From contig NMRB01000192.1 in assembly GCA_002633025.1 (NCBI GenBank), positions 388,182 to 452,181 of the forward strand: a stretch of 64,000 nucleotides of DNA. Direction: 5' to 3'. The notes under the pieces are model-generated. The model was not told where the DNA came from and did no database searches. It worked only from the letters and a program-made list of their open reading frames with translations. The position numbers and the translations under genes are program-made. This document shows, piece by piece, positions 1 to 10,600 of this stretch. The stretch's first letter is position 1, and each line of letters begins with the position of its first letter. The stretch comes from Notospermus geniculatus (lineage: Eukaryota > Nemertea > Pilidiophora > Heteronemertea > Lineidae).

Positions 1-415
1 CAAGGTCAAACATGAAAAATTGTAATTTCTCTGCCTGTGGTCGAGATAGAGACATGATATCCCCCATACTTAGGTTATTGAGGATGCCCATTTCGATTAT
101 GTAATGACAATGATGATCAGAGGTCAAGGTCAAGGTCAAACTTGATAATTCGAAATTTCTCGGCCTTTGGTAAAGGTAGAGGCATGATATCACCCATACC
201 TAGGTTATTGAGGATGCCCATTTCGATTATGCAATGACCTTGATGATCAGAGGTCAAGGTCAAGGTCATACTTTGATAATTTGATATATCTCTGCCTATG
301 GCAGAGGTGGAAGCATGATATCACCCACTATTAGGTTACTGAGGATGCCCATTTTGATTATGCAATGGCCTTGATGATCAGAGGTCAAGGTCAAGGTCAA
401 ACCTGATGATTTGAT
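1..415. repeat. 130-bp tandem array with AGGTCA direct repeats
   Basis: Three full copies and the start of a fourth of a unit about 130 bp long begin near 1, 131, 261 and 392. Copies share GATGCCCATTT, the ATGATAT-C-CCCA block and TGATGATCAGAGG. Each junction carries two to three head-to-tail AGGTCA hexamers, which also read as the extended half site TCAAGGTCA. The array is probably cut by the window edge. No reading frame runs through it. Confidence 0.9.
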
Positions 416-1375
416 TTGAGCACATCAAAATGGCACCCAGCAGGCTGCCTGTCATGCCTGTAAGGTCCTCTTAACAAGCGGGAACCATCAGACATTTACA
501 ATGTCATCTTGTTTTTTTAGTTTTTGTTGACTTGTTTGCGACAAATGCTTCCTTGGAAATTACCTCAAAGGTAATTATCGCATGCGACGTAGTATTCGCA
601 TCGGTAGTCGCCCCCTTTTAGTCGGCGCACGTGTGCGCCGCCCTTTAGGTGCCCCATTCTAGGCCGACGCCAACCCAAAGACTGAACCCACGGTCATAGT
701 CGAGCCTAAAGTTCTTCATGTTCTTCCCAATCTTCTGTGAACAGATCCGATCACGTTAGTTTGCAATAAACGCTGGTACTATCTTGGCGCTACCTCCTTG
801 TCGTAAAAAAATAAAGTTAACGCCACCATAGTTACAGTGTTATTTTGAAGACGCCATCAATGGTCTTTTGAGCGTTGGACCTCCGATTAACTTGGTTACT
901 GGGAGTATGACCCTCCTAGGCTTAGTCTGGAAGTGCGGATGATCCAAGGGGGAGTTGTAGTCCCAGATGGCCCTCTGATCATCAAAACACAAGAACGACG
1001 TGAAAGGATACACCTGCATGAGGCCCTTCGCCCGGATAGCCCTACGACTTGGCGGTTGGAAAACTCACAGTGGGCAGTGAACCTTTCAGCTTCCTTGATC
1101 GGCTTCGGCTGACCAGGTGTAAAATTTTTCAGTGTTTCCGTGGGTCAGTGAACTTCAAAAACACCCCTACCCTTGCCGCACCGGAGCACGAACCGCATCT
1201 TTGTGCCTTCAGGTTTAGCGTTAGCAGTTCGTCATATTACCGCAGGCCGGCGCTCTGTTAACATGACACGTGAAGCGAAGCGCAGTATTGTTCGCCATTC
1301 GATTCCTCCACTCACATTCGTGTCTTGGTAGATTTCATAGAATTAAAACCGCAAGAAAAACAGACAAAGCTTCAC
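416..1375. other. No gene seen; weak trace of MITE family I
   Basis: No convincing exon or repeat. A short stretch near 1140-1175 (GGGTCAGTGAACTTC followed by AAAAACACCCCTA) resembles the inner arm of the foldback family seen intact at 59384-59539, so an eroded copy may lie here. Confidence 0.4.
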
Positions 1376-1624
1376 CTTACGCAGGTTACGTAATTCTGAA
1401 GAAGCGGGCCTAATCGGCTGCCCATGCATAGCCATAGGCCTAATATACAGGCCTAGACCTAACTCATTTCTCACGCGGGTGTTGTGCGGGTCGTTCTGGA
1501 CACTGGTTACCATATAGGCCAGCTTTTCGCCAGTGGAAGGATGACAGCACAGAGCAACGGGGATCTTGAGTCTACATGTACGATGCATCATGATTTTGCC
1601 GCCCACTCCTTCCGTCTGCATGCG
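1376..1624 (-). CDS. Candidate orphan exon, unknown protein
   Basis: A 249-bp open stretch (83 codons) on the minus strand is bounded by an acceptor-like TTGCAG and a donor-like AAG|GTGAAG, phase 0 at both ends. The peptide has a balanced composition with CHPSTGEKLAYMVTSVQNDP in the middle and is not obviously repetitive. It contains a TAGGCCTA-type motif common in the non-coding DNA here, which weakens the case. No family recognised and no neighbouring exon found. It could be a real exon of a gene extending beyond the window, a pseudo-exon, or chance. Confidence 0.22.
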
Positions 1625-2288
1625 CTGCAACATTTGAATGCAAACCACTGACATCCCGCCTGCCTCTTACGTTGAAAATCAATACATCCGAGTGTTAGCA
1701 TTTTATGACAATCATGGCAATACGAACCACCACTGGGGACGAGATTCCCTATACAAATAGCACGCGGCTATCACCGATGTATCTTATGCAACGAGGTTGG
1801 ATCTATCACCCTAGCAACTCATTAGCATGCTATACTGTGTGTAGCGACAAGCCGGTGCAGCTTTCCGCTTCAAACCACGGAGTATGCACATGAGCTAGAG
1901 GACTGGAATATACGGGTAAACCTCTCGGTGCATAAAAGGACGTAATCAGCCGCAACTGCAGCAAGGTAAGGCTAATTTTTGGCAGCATATATCTTATTCT
2001 TCGTATCTAAAAGATTTATTTGCATCATTCTTTTCGCAGGCTATACGCTTACCCGAAAAAAATCGTTTCACCAAATATCATTTCAGATCTGAAATGAATT
2101 GAACTATGCTAATAGCATAGCTACCGCTCTAATCATCCTTTGCAATTACATGCAGTCGATCCCCGAAACGCCGTGTCCCACTCTTTTACAGGTTAACCAT
2201 GACTTGCATGTAATCTGGCAAGGGTGCAACATGGGCAAAGGTTCTGGCATCGATTGCTATCAGAGCGTGGGCGGCATTTTTAATATAA
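1625..2288. other. No feature recognised
   Basis: No repeat, exon or RNA gene could be supported here. Confidence 0.4.
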
Positions 2289-2428
2289 GGGCGGCTTTCC
2301 ATTGGAGGGTATCCGTGCACGGAAACGCTCAAAAGCATTGTTTTTTCCGCACCGTGACCAACGGCGCGGAAACAAACAATGCTTTCGAGCGTTTCCGCGC
2401 ACGGAAACGCTCCAATGGAAAGCCGCCC
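2289..2428. mobile_element. PIF/Harbinger-like MITE, family A, copy 1
   Basis: A 140-bp foldback starts GGGCGGCTTTCC and ends with its complement GGAAAGCCGCCC. It is flanked by a direct TAA on each side (2286-2288 and 2429-2431), the 3-bp target duplication typical of PIF/Harbinger elements. The inner arms carry GCGGAAACGCTC / GAGCGTTTCCGC and CAATGCTTT. Related copies lie at about 3028-3164 and 46169-46287. Confidence 0.8.
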
Positions 2429-2441
2429 TAATACCGGTAGT

Positions 2442-2566
2442 GAGTTTTGGCAAAGCCCCCGAAACGCCAACGCGAACGCCAAACTCATTGTTCGATGCCG
2501 CGAAGAAGGCACTGAACAAAAGGCTAGACGTTCGCGTTGGCGTTTCGGGGGGCTTTGCGAAAACTC
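2442..2566. mobile_element. Foldback MITE, family B, copy 1
   Basis: Inverted arms of about 50 bp read GAGTTTTGGCAAAGCCCCC then GAAACGCCAACGCGAACGCC on the left and the complement on the right. The family is repeated at 17243-17372 and 61580-61700, with a half copy at 63583-63685. In better copies the terminus is GGGAGTTTTCGCAAAG, shared with families C and E. Confidence 0.8.
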
Positions 2567-2716
2567 GCTAATACATGTACATTTAGTCTATACCCGATAT
2601 ATCCGAAATCCTTCTCATGCGAAGGTCAATATGCTGTTTGGTTGGTTTATACATGTACTTTATTAGATGTTCTGCTATCGGACGTCCAAATGTACCGTAG
2701 GCCTTTTACATACATG

Positions 2717-2829
2717 TAGAAGTATGCGCCTATACAAAAACGCCGGTTAACAAAGGCTTCAAGTGGATTCACGACCGTGAAGCCATTGTTAACCGGCGTT
2801 TTCGTACATGTATACCGTATACTTCTATG
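2717..2829. mobile_element. Foldback MITE, family D, copy 1
   Basis: Arms carry TAGAAGTAT, an AAACGCCGGTTAACAA block and GGCTTC; the right arm is the complement, ending in ATACTTCTATG. The loop contains TTCACGACCGTGAA. A closely matching second copy is at 10472-10600. Confidence 0.8.
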
Positions 2830-3027
2830 TAATAGGGGCCTGAAGGGAGTCATAGCGAAATACAGAGATTGGTATAAAGTGCAGTTTGCTGGTTAATGAT
2901 TAGGGCCAGTGTTTAGTGTCCAATGATGAAGTCAAATGTATTGCAAATACAATGTAAGCTTACTATTGCCTGCAGATAAAAAAATCCCTTTTTTTAACGG
3001 TCGGCTATACTGCGTCCCCGCGTATCA

Positions 3028-3164
3028 TCCCAATGCACGTTGGAACGTTTCCGGGCGCGGAAATGCTCGAAAGCATTGTTTTTTTCGCGCCGTGACCAAC
3101 GCCGCAGGAAAAAAATGTTTTCGAGCGTTTCCGCGCACGGAAACGCTCCAATGGAAAGCCGCCC
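3028..3164. mobile_element. MITE family A, copy 2 (left end eroded)
   Basis: The right half (GAGCGTTTCCGCGCACGG to GGAAAGCCGCCC) nearly matches copy 1 and is followed by TAA. The left terminus has diverged, so no duplication can be read on that side. Confidence 0.7.
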
Positions 3165-3439
3165 TAATGTAAAACTTATGCTAAAGCAAAAAAACTGATT
3201 TGAAAGGAAAAGGGATAACTGTCGTCCTAGCAACCAGTTTCACCACGCTCGTTCCAAGTCCTAATTGACCTGATATTGGTAAATAATTCATGACCTAACT
3301 TCCAAGAATCAAAAGAAGTCGATGAACATACAGATAATTTATTGAGATCTCTCTTTTTTGGTTCTGCTTGCCTGAGAAATACATGTACTTGAATTCCATG
3401 TACATGTTTAATCAAGTACGCTTGCCCCCTCCTGGACTC

Positions 3440-3850
3440 TGTTGTCTTCCGTAGTCAAGCGTGGCCGACAGGGAAGTAAACGTCGGAGGTACCGCATGCC
3501 CTCTGGGCGCTCTTGGCTTCCGTATAGCGTACCGACAGGTAAACATCGGAGGTACCGCTTGCTCAACCGACAGGGCGTTAAATATAAGAGCTACCGCTTG
3601 CCCTCAACTGGGCGCCCTTGGGCTTCCCTACTCAAGCTTAACCGACAGTGAGGTTAGCATTGGAGGTGCCGCTTGCCCTTTCCTGGGCTCTTTTGCTTCG
3701 TACTCAAGCGTGCATGGCCTACAGGGAGGTAAATATCAGAGTCCCGCTTGCCCTAGGCCTACTGGGCTTTTTGGCTTCCGACAGGGAAGTAAACATCGGA
3801 GCTATACCACTTGCCCTCTGCTCGGCGCCCTTAACTTGGTGGGATACTGT
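3440..3850. repeat. Degenerate ~85-bp tandem array
   Basis: About five diverged copies of a unit containing CCGACAGGGAAGTAAACATC, GGAGGTACCGCTTGCCCT, and GGGCGCTCTTGGCTTCC. An open frame of 131 codons at 3461-3856 follows from the repeat composition rather than from a gene: frames are not conserved between copies. Confidence 0.8.
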
Positions 3851-4209
3851 AGCTGAGAAAACCTCCGGAGGACACGTTCCGACGTCAATGAAGCCTGCTC
3901 AGGGTGCTATAATGCTCCGGTCTTTTCCCGGCATCGATCCACAAGTCGCCAAGAAGACATAGCCCAGCACAATATGCACCAACTCCAGCTCTTCCTGCCT
4001 TGTTATTATGACTATGATGCATTGCTTGTTTGTCTAGTGGTCTGCAGTTGATGGAGCCATAGTTTGAAGTGCGGTCTTGTGGGACTTTTTAATTGCTGGC
4101 GAGCACGGAGCTGCAGCTGTGTCCCCCAGACAGTATCTCCATGACTTCATCGTCGGGAACATAGTCAATGAAAATAATATCTGAATCGTCTACTACCGCG
4201 TATATGTTG
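3851..4209. other. No feature recognised
   Basis: Nothing supportable was found between the two tandem arrays. Confidence 0.4.
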
Positions 4210-4570
4210 GTGTTGAGAAAAGCTGTTCCTTCAGCAAGCCATATTCCTACCAATTCCTAGATGAGAGATACTATTTTTTACAATGAATACGTTACAAAGT
4301 ACATGTATAACGTTAGTGTTGAGTAGAGCTGTTCCTTCAAGTAACCATACTCTGAATTCCTAGATGAGATACTCTTTTTTACAATGAATACGTTACAAAG
4401 TATAACGTTAGTTTTGAGTAAAGCTGTTCCTTCAAGTAACCATACTCCTACCAATTCCTAGATGAGATACTATTTTTTACAATGAATACGTTACAAAGTA
4501 ACGTTAGTGTTGAGTAAAGCTGCTGTTCCTTAAAGTAACCATACTCCTACTAATTTCCAGTGGGAATAGC
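4210..4570. repeat. ~105-bp tandem array, 3.5 copies
   Basis: The unit contains GTGTTGAGTAAAGCTGTTCC, CCTAGATGAGATACTATTTT and ACAATGAATACGTTACAAAG. Copies are separated by small indels, one of which inserts TACATGTA. The last copy decays after 4555. Confidence 0.88.
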
Positions 4571-5417
4571 AATTTTCACCAATAAAGGGAGAGTGTAGCT
4601 GTTACTACAACCACCGATATTACCACTGCATCTTCGGAAGAGGCTGACTTGCCACACCGCATTCATGGGCAGAGCTGCTAGAAGTGAAGGAGAAGTAAAA
4701 TGAGGTCTCTAAAAAGGGCGGTCAATAATTTTACTGGTCGGTTCCTGGTATAATCCCAAAATATTGATCTTATCAGTAAGATAGTGGTAATCAGTCTGTA
4801 AGGCTACTTTAAAAGCCAATATCTCATAGAGCGCTCTCATGATATTTGAGACCAAAGCCGATATTTAAAGCACCATTTTCTGAAACATATAATGCTATTT
4901 GTCGATATGTAATCCTTGTTTAAGGAACTTTAACGTTCGAAACGGTTACAGAATATTTGTGACGTCACCTCTTAGTGTCTCTTCATGCTGTTCCGTCGCA
5001 GCGCAGGCAAACGTAGTACCCTGGTTTTCGGTAATGTTCACTGTGTCAGTGCGACACCACTTTTTAACCGTTTGTACAAAGGAATGTCAGAGGCAACTTC
5101 GTACGTGCGGAATTCCAAAAAAATTCCACACCGTACTCCCAACGGTTACAACAAAAACGTACGACATTTCAAGTCATTGTTTGATCTGAAGTACGAAATA
5201 TCCTCTATCACAAGTGCAATATGAGAATTCAAATGACAGCGCCCCTTGATAGATAGATAATGTGACTGGATCTGATTTCAAACAGAACAGTAAATGATAC
5301 GTTAATCACATGACGTACCGTAGTTCTATGGTATTACGTCTGTGGATTAAGTAGGTGCTCTGCAATAGTCTGATATTTATCTTTCAAATGTGAAATTATT
5401 TCGTAACCTAGAAAGAT
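4571..5417. other. No feature recognised
   Basis: Unique-looking sequence with no coding or repeat signal I can support. Confidence 0.4.
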
Positions 5418-5470
5418 GGGGATTTGGCCTAGTGGTTAAGGCGTGCTGCCCCTGAGTGCTAACTGGCGAT
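5418..5470 (+). repeat. tRNA-like A box, possible SINE head remnant
   Basis: TTGGCCTAGTGGTTAAGGCG (5424-5443) matches the D-arm/A-box region of Leu- or Ser-type tRNAs. No cloverleaf and no good B box follow, so this is not a tRNA gene. A truncated tRNA-derived SINE is the likeliest reading. Confidence 0.35.
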
Positions 5471-5498
5471 TGACAGCGTGCAGAAATTATGGAACGAG

Positions 5499-5543
5499 AT
5501 GCAGTGCTACGAGACTGGTATCCGGTAACTCGTTGTAGCACTA
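5499..5543. repeat. Short hairpin
   Basis: AGTGCTACGAG and CTCGTTGTAGCACT form an imperfect stem around an ~18-base loop, just left of the family E element. Confidence 0.6.
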
Positions 5544-5551
5544 GGCGCGAT

Positions 5552-5677
5552 AATAGGGAGGTTTCGCAAGCACCCGGTTAGGCCATACGACGACGTTTAC
5601 CTATTGTTTGGGTATACCCACACAATAGATAAACGTCGTCGTACGGCCTAACCGGGCGCTTGCGAAACCTCCCTATT
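5552..5677. mobile_element. Foldback MITE, family E
   Basis: A near-perfect hairpin with ~53-bp arms starts AGGGAGGTTTCGCAAGC and includes CGACGACGTTTA. The loop is about 14 bases. The flanks allow a TA target duplication outside GGGAGG. The terminus is close to those of families B and C and of the element at 47423-47546. Confidence 0.85.
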
Positions 5678-5827
5678 CCCCACTGCATTGCATGGTTTAT
5701 TTGTGAATTACCAATTGGCGAGTACACATGAGGGAATGTCCCTCTAATCCACCGAAACGGGCTGGATGTCCTCAGGGAATTGAGTGAGGGTACGACCGGA
5801 AATGACCTGAGATTCTCAGGATGAAGA

Positions 5828-6222
5828 ATGGTCAATGTTCTTGAAGATCTAAATCTGCACCATAACATCATTTTGGAATCGCAGTTCGCTGATCCTGACG
5901 CTGAACTACTGAATAGATTCACGTCCTTTATCACCCAAAGCCCTTTGAGTCATTCAGTATCACGTACATGTCAGTGCATTGGCGCACGTCAATGGAAACG
6001 CTTTGAAAATCCCCGGTTGCTTGCTTTGAAGTGTTCCTTTCTTACCAAAGACTGGTGCCAGAGTATCAGAACACAGTCGTCTGGAAGATTAGTACTATCC
6101 ATTTCTTCAGCTTACTGGAGGGTGCGGCGAACGCCCACATGCCACGAACTCTTGTAAGAGCGACAGATGTTTGGAGGCTGGTTCAGTATGAGAATTTAGA
6201 GGTCACTTCGGGAAAATTTTAG
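5828..6222 (+). pseudogene. Possible coding remnant, frame-shifted
   Basis: An open frame from an ATG at 5828 begins with a plausible peptide (MVNVLEDLNLHHNIILESQF, then ADPDAELLNRF). Downstream the more protein-like reading moves to another frame (FLSYQRLVPEYQNTVVWK, 6032 onward), which ends at 6222. This could be a decayed gene fragment or chance. No family is assigned, and no splice pattern supports a live gene. Confidence 0.2.
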
Positions 6223-6242
6223 AGCAGTGAGTTTACTATATT

Positions 6243-6517
6243 CAGGCGCGGACCCAGAGGGGGTTTGGGGGGTCGTGACCCCCTGCTCTCCACCACCAAT
6301 TGTTTTTTTTTCTCAATAATTTGCGGCAATAAGCAAAAATGCAAAAATAAAGCTTCTGTTTTGATACTGAGATGCCAGCAAATCACGTCTACTGCCTTCT
6401 AGATGTCAAAATTTTATGGGGAGGCCCACCAGACCTCCGTTGCCCCCTGTTGGCGCGTGCATCTCCGGCGCCCGCCGGCAATGACTCCCTCTGCCAAAAA
6501 TTCTGGGTCCGCGCCTG
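6243..6517. mobile_element. Non-autonomous hAT-like element
   Basis: Terminal repeats are CAGGCGCGGACCCAGA and TCTGGGTCCGCGCCTG, 275 bp apart. The CAG-GCG start is typical of hAT termini, but no clean 8-bp target duplication is visible. The interior has no transposase. The element at 34565-34839 has the same length and a related terminus. Confidence 0.75.
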
Positions 6518-6967
6518 TTATTCCTAGAGTTTAGGAGGTATAGGGTGAGTATTCAGCCTTTTCCCGCGATTTTCCTATTGTATGTCCGTTATGTTCACAA
6601 TGCGAGAACCGTAATAGATTCAAGATGACGGCGTTCGATTCTGAAAGACTTCGCTCAAACACGGCACCACCGCCTAATGTACACTGCCTCTGCCTCAGGT
6701 GCTCCTCTTGACTCCCCGGCTAATGTCATTAGTTCCGTATCTCATTACCGTTAGATACCTGCTATCAGTACTTCCGCTTCCGTTTCGTGCCTTCGCCTGG
6801 TCCAACACAAGTTGATCCGTGACGTCACTCCGAATGGCAAACTAATGACTGCCGTGTTTCTGAATATGTATGTGCAATAACTAAAACGTATGAACATGTT
6901 CGAAGGTTGATAGCCGATGTTATTTTCACGAGTCTGTAACCTAAGTGCTTATGGACCCAGGTAATTT
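6518..6967. other. No feature recognised
   Basis: No exon or repeat supported. Confidence 0.4.
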
Positions 6968-7275
6968 CCATCTTTGATAATCGAAGGACGATCTGCTCAC
7001 CACTTCGTTACCTCGCACATCACCCTTCGAGAAATAGACCGGTCCGCGGCGTACCCGCTGCCTCTTGAAGAGGAGGCCAATCAGAACCGGTGTTGTAAAA
7101 TTTCCTCGTGGTACAAATAGTGGTAGCCGAAGACCCGATATAAAGTGCAATATGATTGGTCGACCGGTAAAGTTGGCATCGTGCCAAGATACGACGCGGA
7201 CCGGTCTATTACTCGAAGGGTGATGTGCGATGTAACGTAGTGGTGAGGAGATCGGCCTTCGATTATCGAAGATGG
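6968..7275. mobile_element. Foldback element, family L
   Basis: Arms of roughly 90 bp begin CCATCTTTGATAATCGAAGG and include CACCACTTCGTTACCTCGC, CATCACCCTTCGAG and AGACCGGTCCGCG; the right arm is the diverged complement. Only one copy is seen in the window. Confidence 0.8.
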
Positions 7276-7609
7276 GTCATTTCATGGTAATCATACGACA
7301 AGTCTTTCGACATTGCTGTAGCAGTAAACAGGTGCCTCATGGAAGTAACTTTGCACGGTCCTGGGAGTCAGGCGTCGGAGTGTTTCTGGCAAGAGTTAAA
7401 GGAGCCAGGTGTGAAAGAAATCCAAGTCCCCCAGGAACCAAAGTCCAGTCTTATTGTTCAGCGTGAGATTAGAATATATGGCTAGAGAGACCATGACCAT
7501 TCGAATATAACCTTACAATAGCGGGCTATTGTTTGGCGGACTTGCATTTCCTAGGACGCTGATTCCTGTCACACCTGTATGCGATCTCTTACTGGTATTT
7601 TGATTAATA
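7276..7609. other. No feature recognised
   Basis: No supported gene or repeat. Confidence 0.4.
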
Positions 7610-7800
7610 AGATAAGATAATTTATTACTCTCTAACCGCACAGCAGTACATAGAGGTTTTTAAAAAAATATTTACATTTCTTTTAGAAACTATTTAAAAA
7701 TTAATTATTAACATAAATACAAACAATTTAAAAGAGCAGCAGAAGGATATTTTTTAAAACATTTATCACATGTACAGGCAATTTTTTAAAAAAAACAAAA
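7610..7800 (-). mobile_element. 3' tail of a non-LTR retrotransposon (LINE-like)
   Basis: Read on the minus strand, the stretch runs through A/T-rich sequence and ends at 7625-7605 in TAATAAATTATCTTATCTTA. A simple pentanucleotide-like tail of this kind is common at LINE 3' ends. No reverse-transcriptase motif is present, so at most a truncated 3' end is left. Confidence 0.35.
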
Positions 7801-7827
7801 AAAAACAAAACAGCCGACGTACACGGA

Positions 7828-7840
7828 GCCACCTAGTGGC
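7828..7840 (-). promoter_or_regulatory. CTCF-like core motif
   Basis: The minus strand reads GCCACTAGGTGGC, which fits the bilaterian CTCF core CCASYAGRKGGC. A single motif match is weak evidence of binding. Confidence 0.3.
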
Positions 7841-8782
7841 AGCAATACCAACTACAAAAAACATTTCAAAATGTTCGTAGAACTTCGGGTCCATTCGCCG
7901 AACAACGTAGTTAATCCCTGGGGTGGAGAGTGGCGCGCACGGCGATGGTGGCGCCGATTGTCGAGAAAATGTGGCAATACGGGTAATAAGGCAATAAGGG
8001 CTCTTAGAACTTTGGGATTCCTGACGTATCAAATAGTGTGTTTCCTATCCAAAACATGTGCATCACGGTGGAAGTCACCATGTGAAATAAAAATAGTCAA
8101 TCCGGAAAATTTTTTGATCACTGCAGGGAGTAGGGGGTGGCATTTTTGTTACCCCCTCCCCGTTCACATTTTCATCTACTGACTATCGGAAATGCGACGG
8201 CCCAAGTATGTTGCAGTCTCCACCGCCATCATGATTACCCACCTACGCGTTTATATCCCCCTTTTCCTTTGATAGTCCACATGAAATTACACCCTGCCCG
8301 TCAGCTGGACAGATACACAATTTTGCTCGCTGGCCCCGTCAGATTTCGCCCCGGCCTTTCGTTATCTGGTGACACTTGAGACTTGATTACGGTGCAGAAG
8401 GAACGAATTGACTTGACAGCTCGCCCTTTTAGACACCCAGGTCATCATTGGCCCCTTTTACACTACGTGTTTTTGACCGTGCACAGTGTAAACACGCTAC
8501 TGGGCTCGGCCCACTTGAATGACTCGCCTTTAGTGAATGCGCATGCTCATTTATCGGCCTTGAACTCAATACGTCATTGCCGCGAATGATTATGGGCGCA
8601 GCCATATTGAAAATGATGGAGATTTCCTACCTCCACAGAAAGGAGAGCCGGCGATTCAGATATTGGCGCGGTTTTCATGGTGCAGTGGGGGTAAAATGCT
8701 CTTTCTGAGGCGGGCCTGGCCCGGGTCGAGCACGGCACGGTTCATCCAGGCCAAAATTCTGCGTAGTGTAAAAACGGCTATA
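7841..8782. other. No feature recognised
   Basis: Several short open frames occur but none has splice support or a recognisable peptide. Confidence 0.4.
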
Positions 8783-8978
8783 TGCTGATATTCATAAAAG
8801 GTAGCAGTGCTTTTACTTCACGTTTTGCAGTACATTTACATTGGACATTGCTGTACAATGGCTGGTATTTATAAAAGTTAGCAAATGCTTTTACTTACGA
8901 TTTGTACAGCGAGGTCCAATGTAAATATACTACAAAACCTGAAGTAAAAGCATTTGCTAGCTTTTATGAATATCAGCC
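8783..8978. mobile_element. Foldback MITE, family M
   Basis: Arms of ~75 bp: TGCTGATATTCATAAAAGGT, then GTGCTTTTACTTC and TACATTTACATTGGAC, with the complement on the right ending GAATATCAGC. The loop is about 40 bp. Confidence 0.85.
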
Positions 8979-9444
8979 AGTATCCTTCCTTCAGTGTGCC
9001 CATATACATATCGTTTAAGGCTGCTGTTCTCCAAATGTACTTTTAGTTTATTTCACACAAGGGGCACAACGGATGCGAGAGCCAACAATGGCTTGTGCTT
9101 CTGTGAAAGGACAGAAAAAGCGCTCCACGTGTTGCCATGGTAGCTGTCTTGATTCCGTCTCCCGGGTAAATCGGACTAACTACTGAAAGCAATGGGTTCG
9201 AGTTGGTATGCACGACTTGATTGCGTAAGGCGTAATTGAATTCCCACGTAATGAACCTCATCAGGAACCTATTGTTAGCAAGACACGGTGGTAATGTCGT
9301 TTTCCGAACGTCCAGTCATATTTACTTGTTTATCGCGTAACTGATCAAGACCACAAAGCCACTGGTACATGTAGCTCATTGTAAAGGCCTTTTAGCATGG
9401 CCTCGATTGAAGTGAGTAGTGAGATACATGTAGGCTATAGGCCT
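8979..9444. other. No feature recognised
   Basis: No supported gene or repeat apart from two TACATGTA sites. Confidence 0.4.
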
Positions 9445-9659
9445 CAGTGTTCCAGCCAGGCCAATTTCACAGGGTGGTGCCACCCTGTTCACAATTCAGA
9501 GGTCGTTTTACCACCCTGATCAAATTTTTACCACCCTGTTTAAAATGTAACTTGCAATGCATTTCTATTACACCACCCTGTTTGAATTTCACTCCCACCC
9601 TGTTATAGGAAAATGCAGTCGTCCCACCCTGTTTGGAAAAATTTCTGGCTAGAACACTG
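9445..9659. mobile_element. hAT-like MITE with internal CCACCCTGTT repeats
   Basis: Termini are CAGTGTTCCAGCCAG and CTGGCTAGAACACTG. The interior holds six irregularly spaced, direct copies of CCACCCTGTT or a one-base variant. GGCCT abuts both ends and may be part of a target duplication. Confidence 0.75.
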
Positions 9660-9690
9660 GGCCTTGTTACACGGTGTCGGTTCGACGCCA

Positions 9691-10001
9691 GGGGCCTCGT
9701 TCATATTAAAGTTACTTTAAGCTAATGGTACCATTAACTTCAATGCATTTTCCATCTGGTTAAAGGTACCATTAGCTTAAAGTCACTTTTTGAAACAGTT
9801 CACTTACTTTTTGAACCATGAAAAGGGAAGGATAGTACAGGTTGCATGGCTTTTTCACGGTACAAAAAGCAAGTGAACTGGGGCCTGTTCCGTAAAGTGA
9901 CTTTAAGCTAATGGTACCATTAACTACAATGCATTTTCCATTTGTTTAAAGGTACCATTACATTAGCTCAAAGTCTCTTTATGAAACAGGCCCCTGGCCT
10001 C
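9691..10001. mobile_element. Composite: two family F MITEs with a different hairpin between
   Basis: Family F copies lie at about 9698-9795 and 9889-9993. Both contain AGCTAATGGTACCATTAAC, AATGCATTTTCCAT and GGTACCATTA. The outer ends are CCAGGGGCCT and AGGCCCCTGG. Between them, 9796-9890 is an unrelated hairpin starting CAGTTCACTTACTTTTTGAA and ending in its diverged complement. A third F copy is at 57598-57697. Confidence 0.85.
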
Positions 10002-10471
10002 GATCCGGATCGAACGGACTCCGTGCGAACAGGGTTAGGATTTATTCTTTCGACATTGAATTTCTCAAATGAACATCGAGGTACTGAGCATACAGCTGCA
10101 AAAATGCAATTGACAACAGATTTTAATTATTCACCTTGTGCATTGCACTTCCCAAAATAACACCTTTTATCTACCTCAAAACCATGATTTATTTGCTTGT
10201 AATATCGATTATCACATGAAAATGGTAAAACAAATTGACATTTCCATGCCTAGAGGGATTTTTATATCGGAATATTTTGGGTGGGTCACAGACATGAAAC
10301 ATGTTGCACCTTCTAAAGTTCATGAAGTGCTAAGCTTTGGACTTTTAGCAAAGTTGAATACTGGCAACATTTTTCCAACATTTGAACAACATGAACTGAC
10401 ACACGAATTATAGCAACATTTGAAGAACATGTAGAAAAACTCTTTTACCCTAAAGTATGATTCACCATTAG
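10002..10471. other. No feature recognised
   Basis: A/T-rich sequence with an open frame at 10138-10413 lacking splice or family support. Confidence 0.4.
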
Positions 10472-10600
10472 GCTTCCTTTACATAGAAGTATACGATATA
10501 CGAAAACACCGGTTAACAAAGGCTTTCCGAGGGTTCACGACCGTGAAGCCATTGTTAACCGGCGTTTTCGTATACCGTATACTTCTATGTAAAGGAAGGC
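10472..10600. mobile_element. Foldback MITE, family D, copy 2
   Basis: Longer and better preserved than copy 1: the arms extend outward through GCTTCCTTTACATAGAAGTA. The loop again contains TTCACGACCGTGAA. Confidence 0.85.

Noticed and set aside
3461-3856. 131-codon frame rich in Ala, Cys and Gly
   Set aside because: It follows a degenerate 85-bp tandem repeat and uses different frames in successive units.
5424-5500. Leu/Ser tRNA gene
   Set aside because: Only the A-box region matches; no anticodon arm or B box follows at the right distance.
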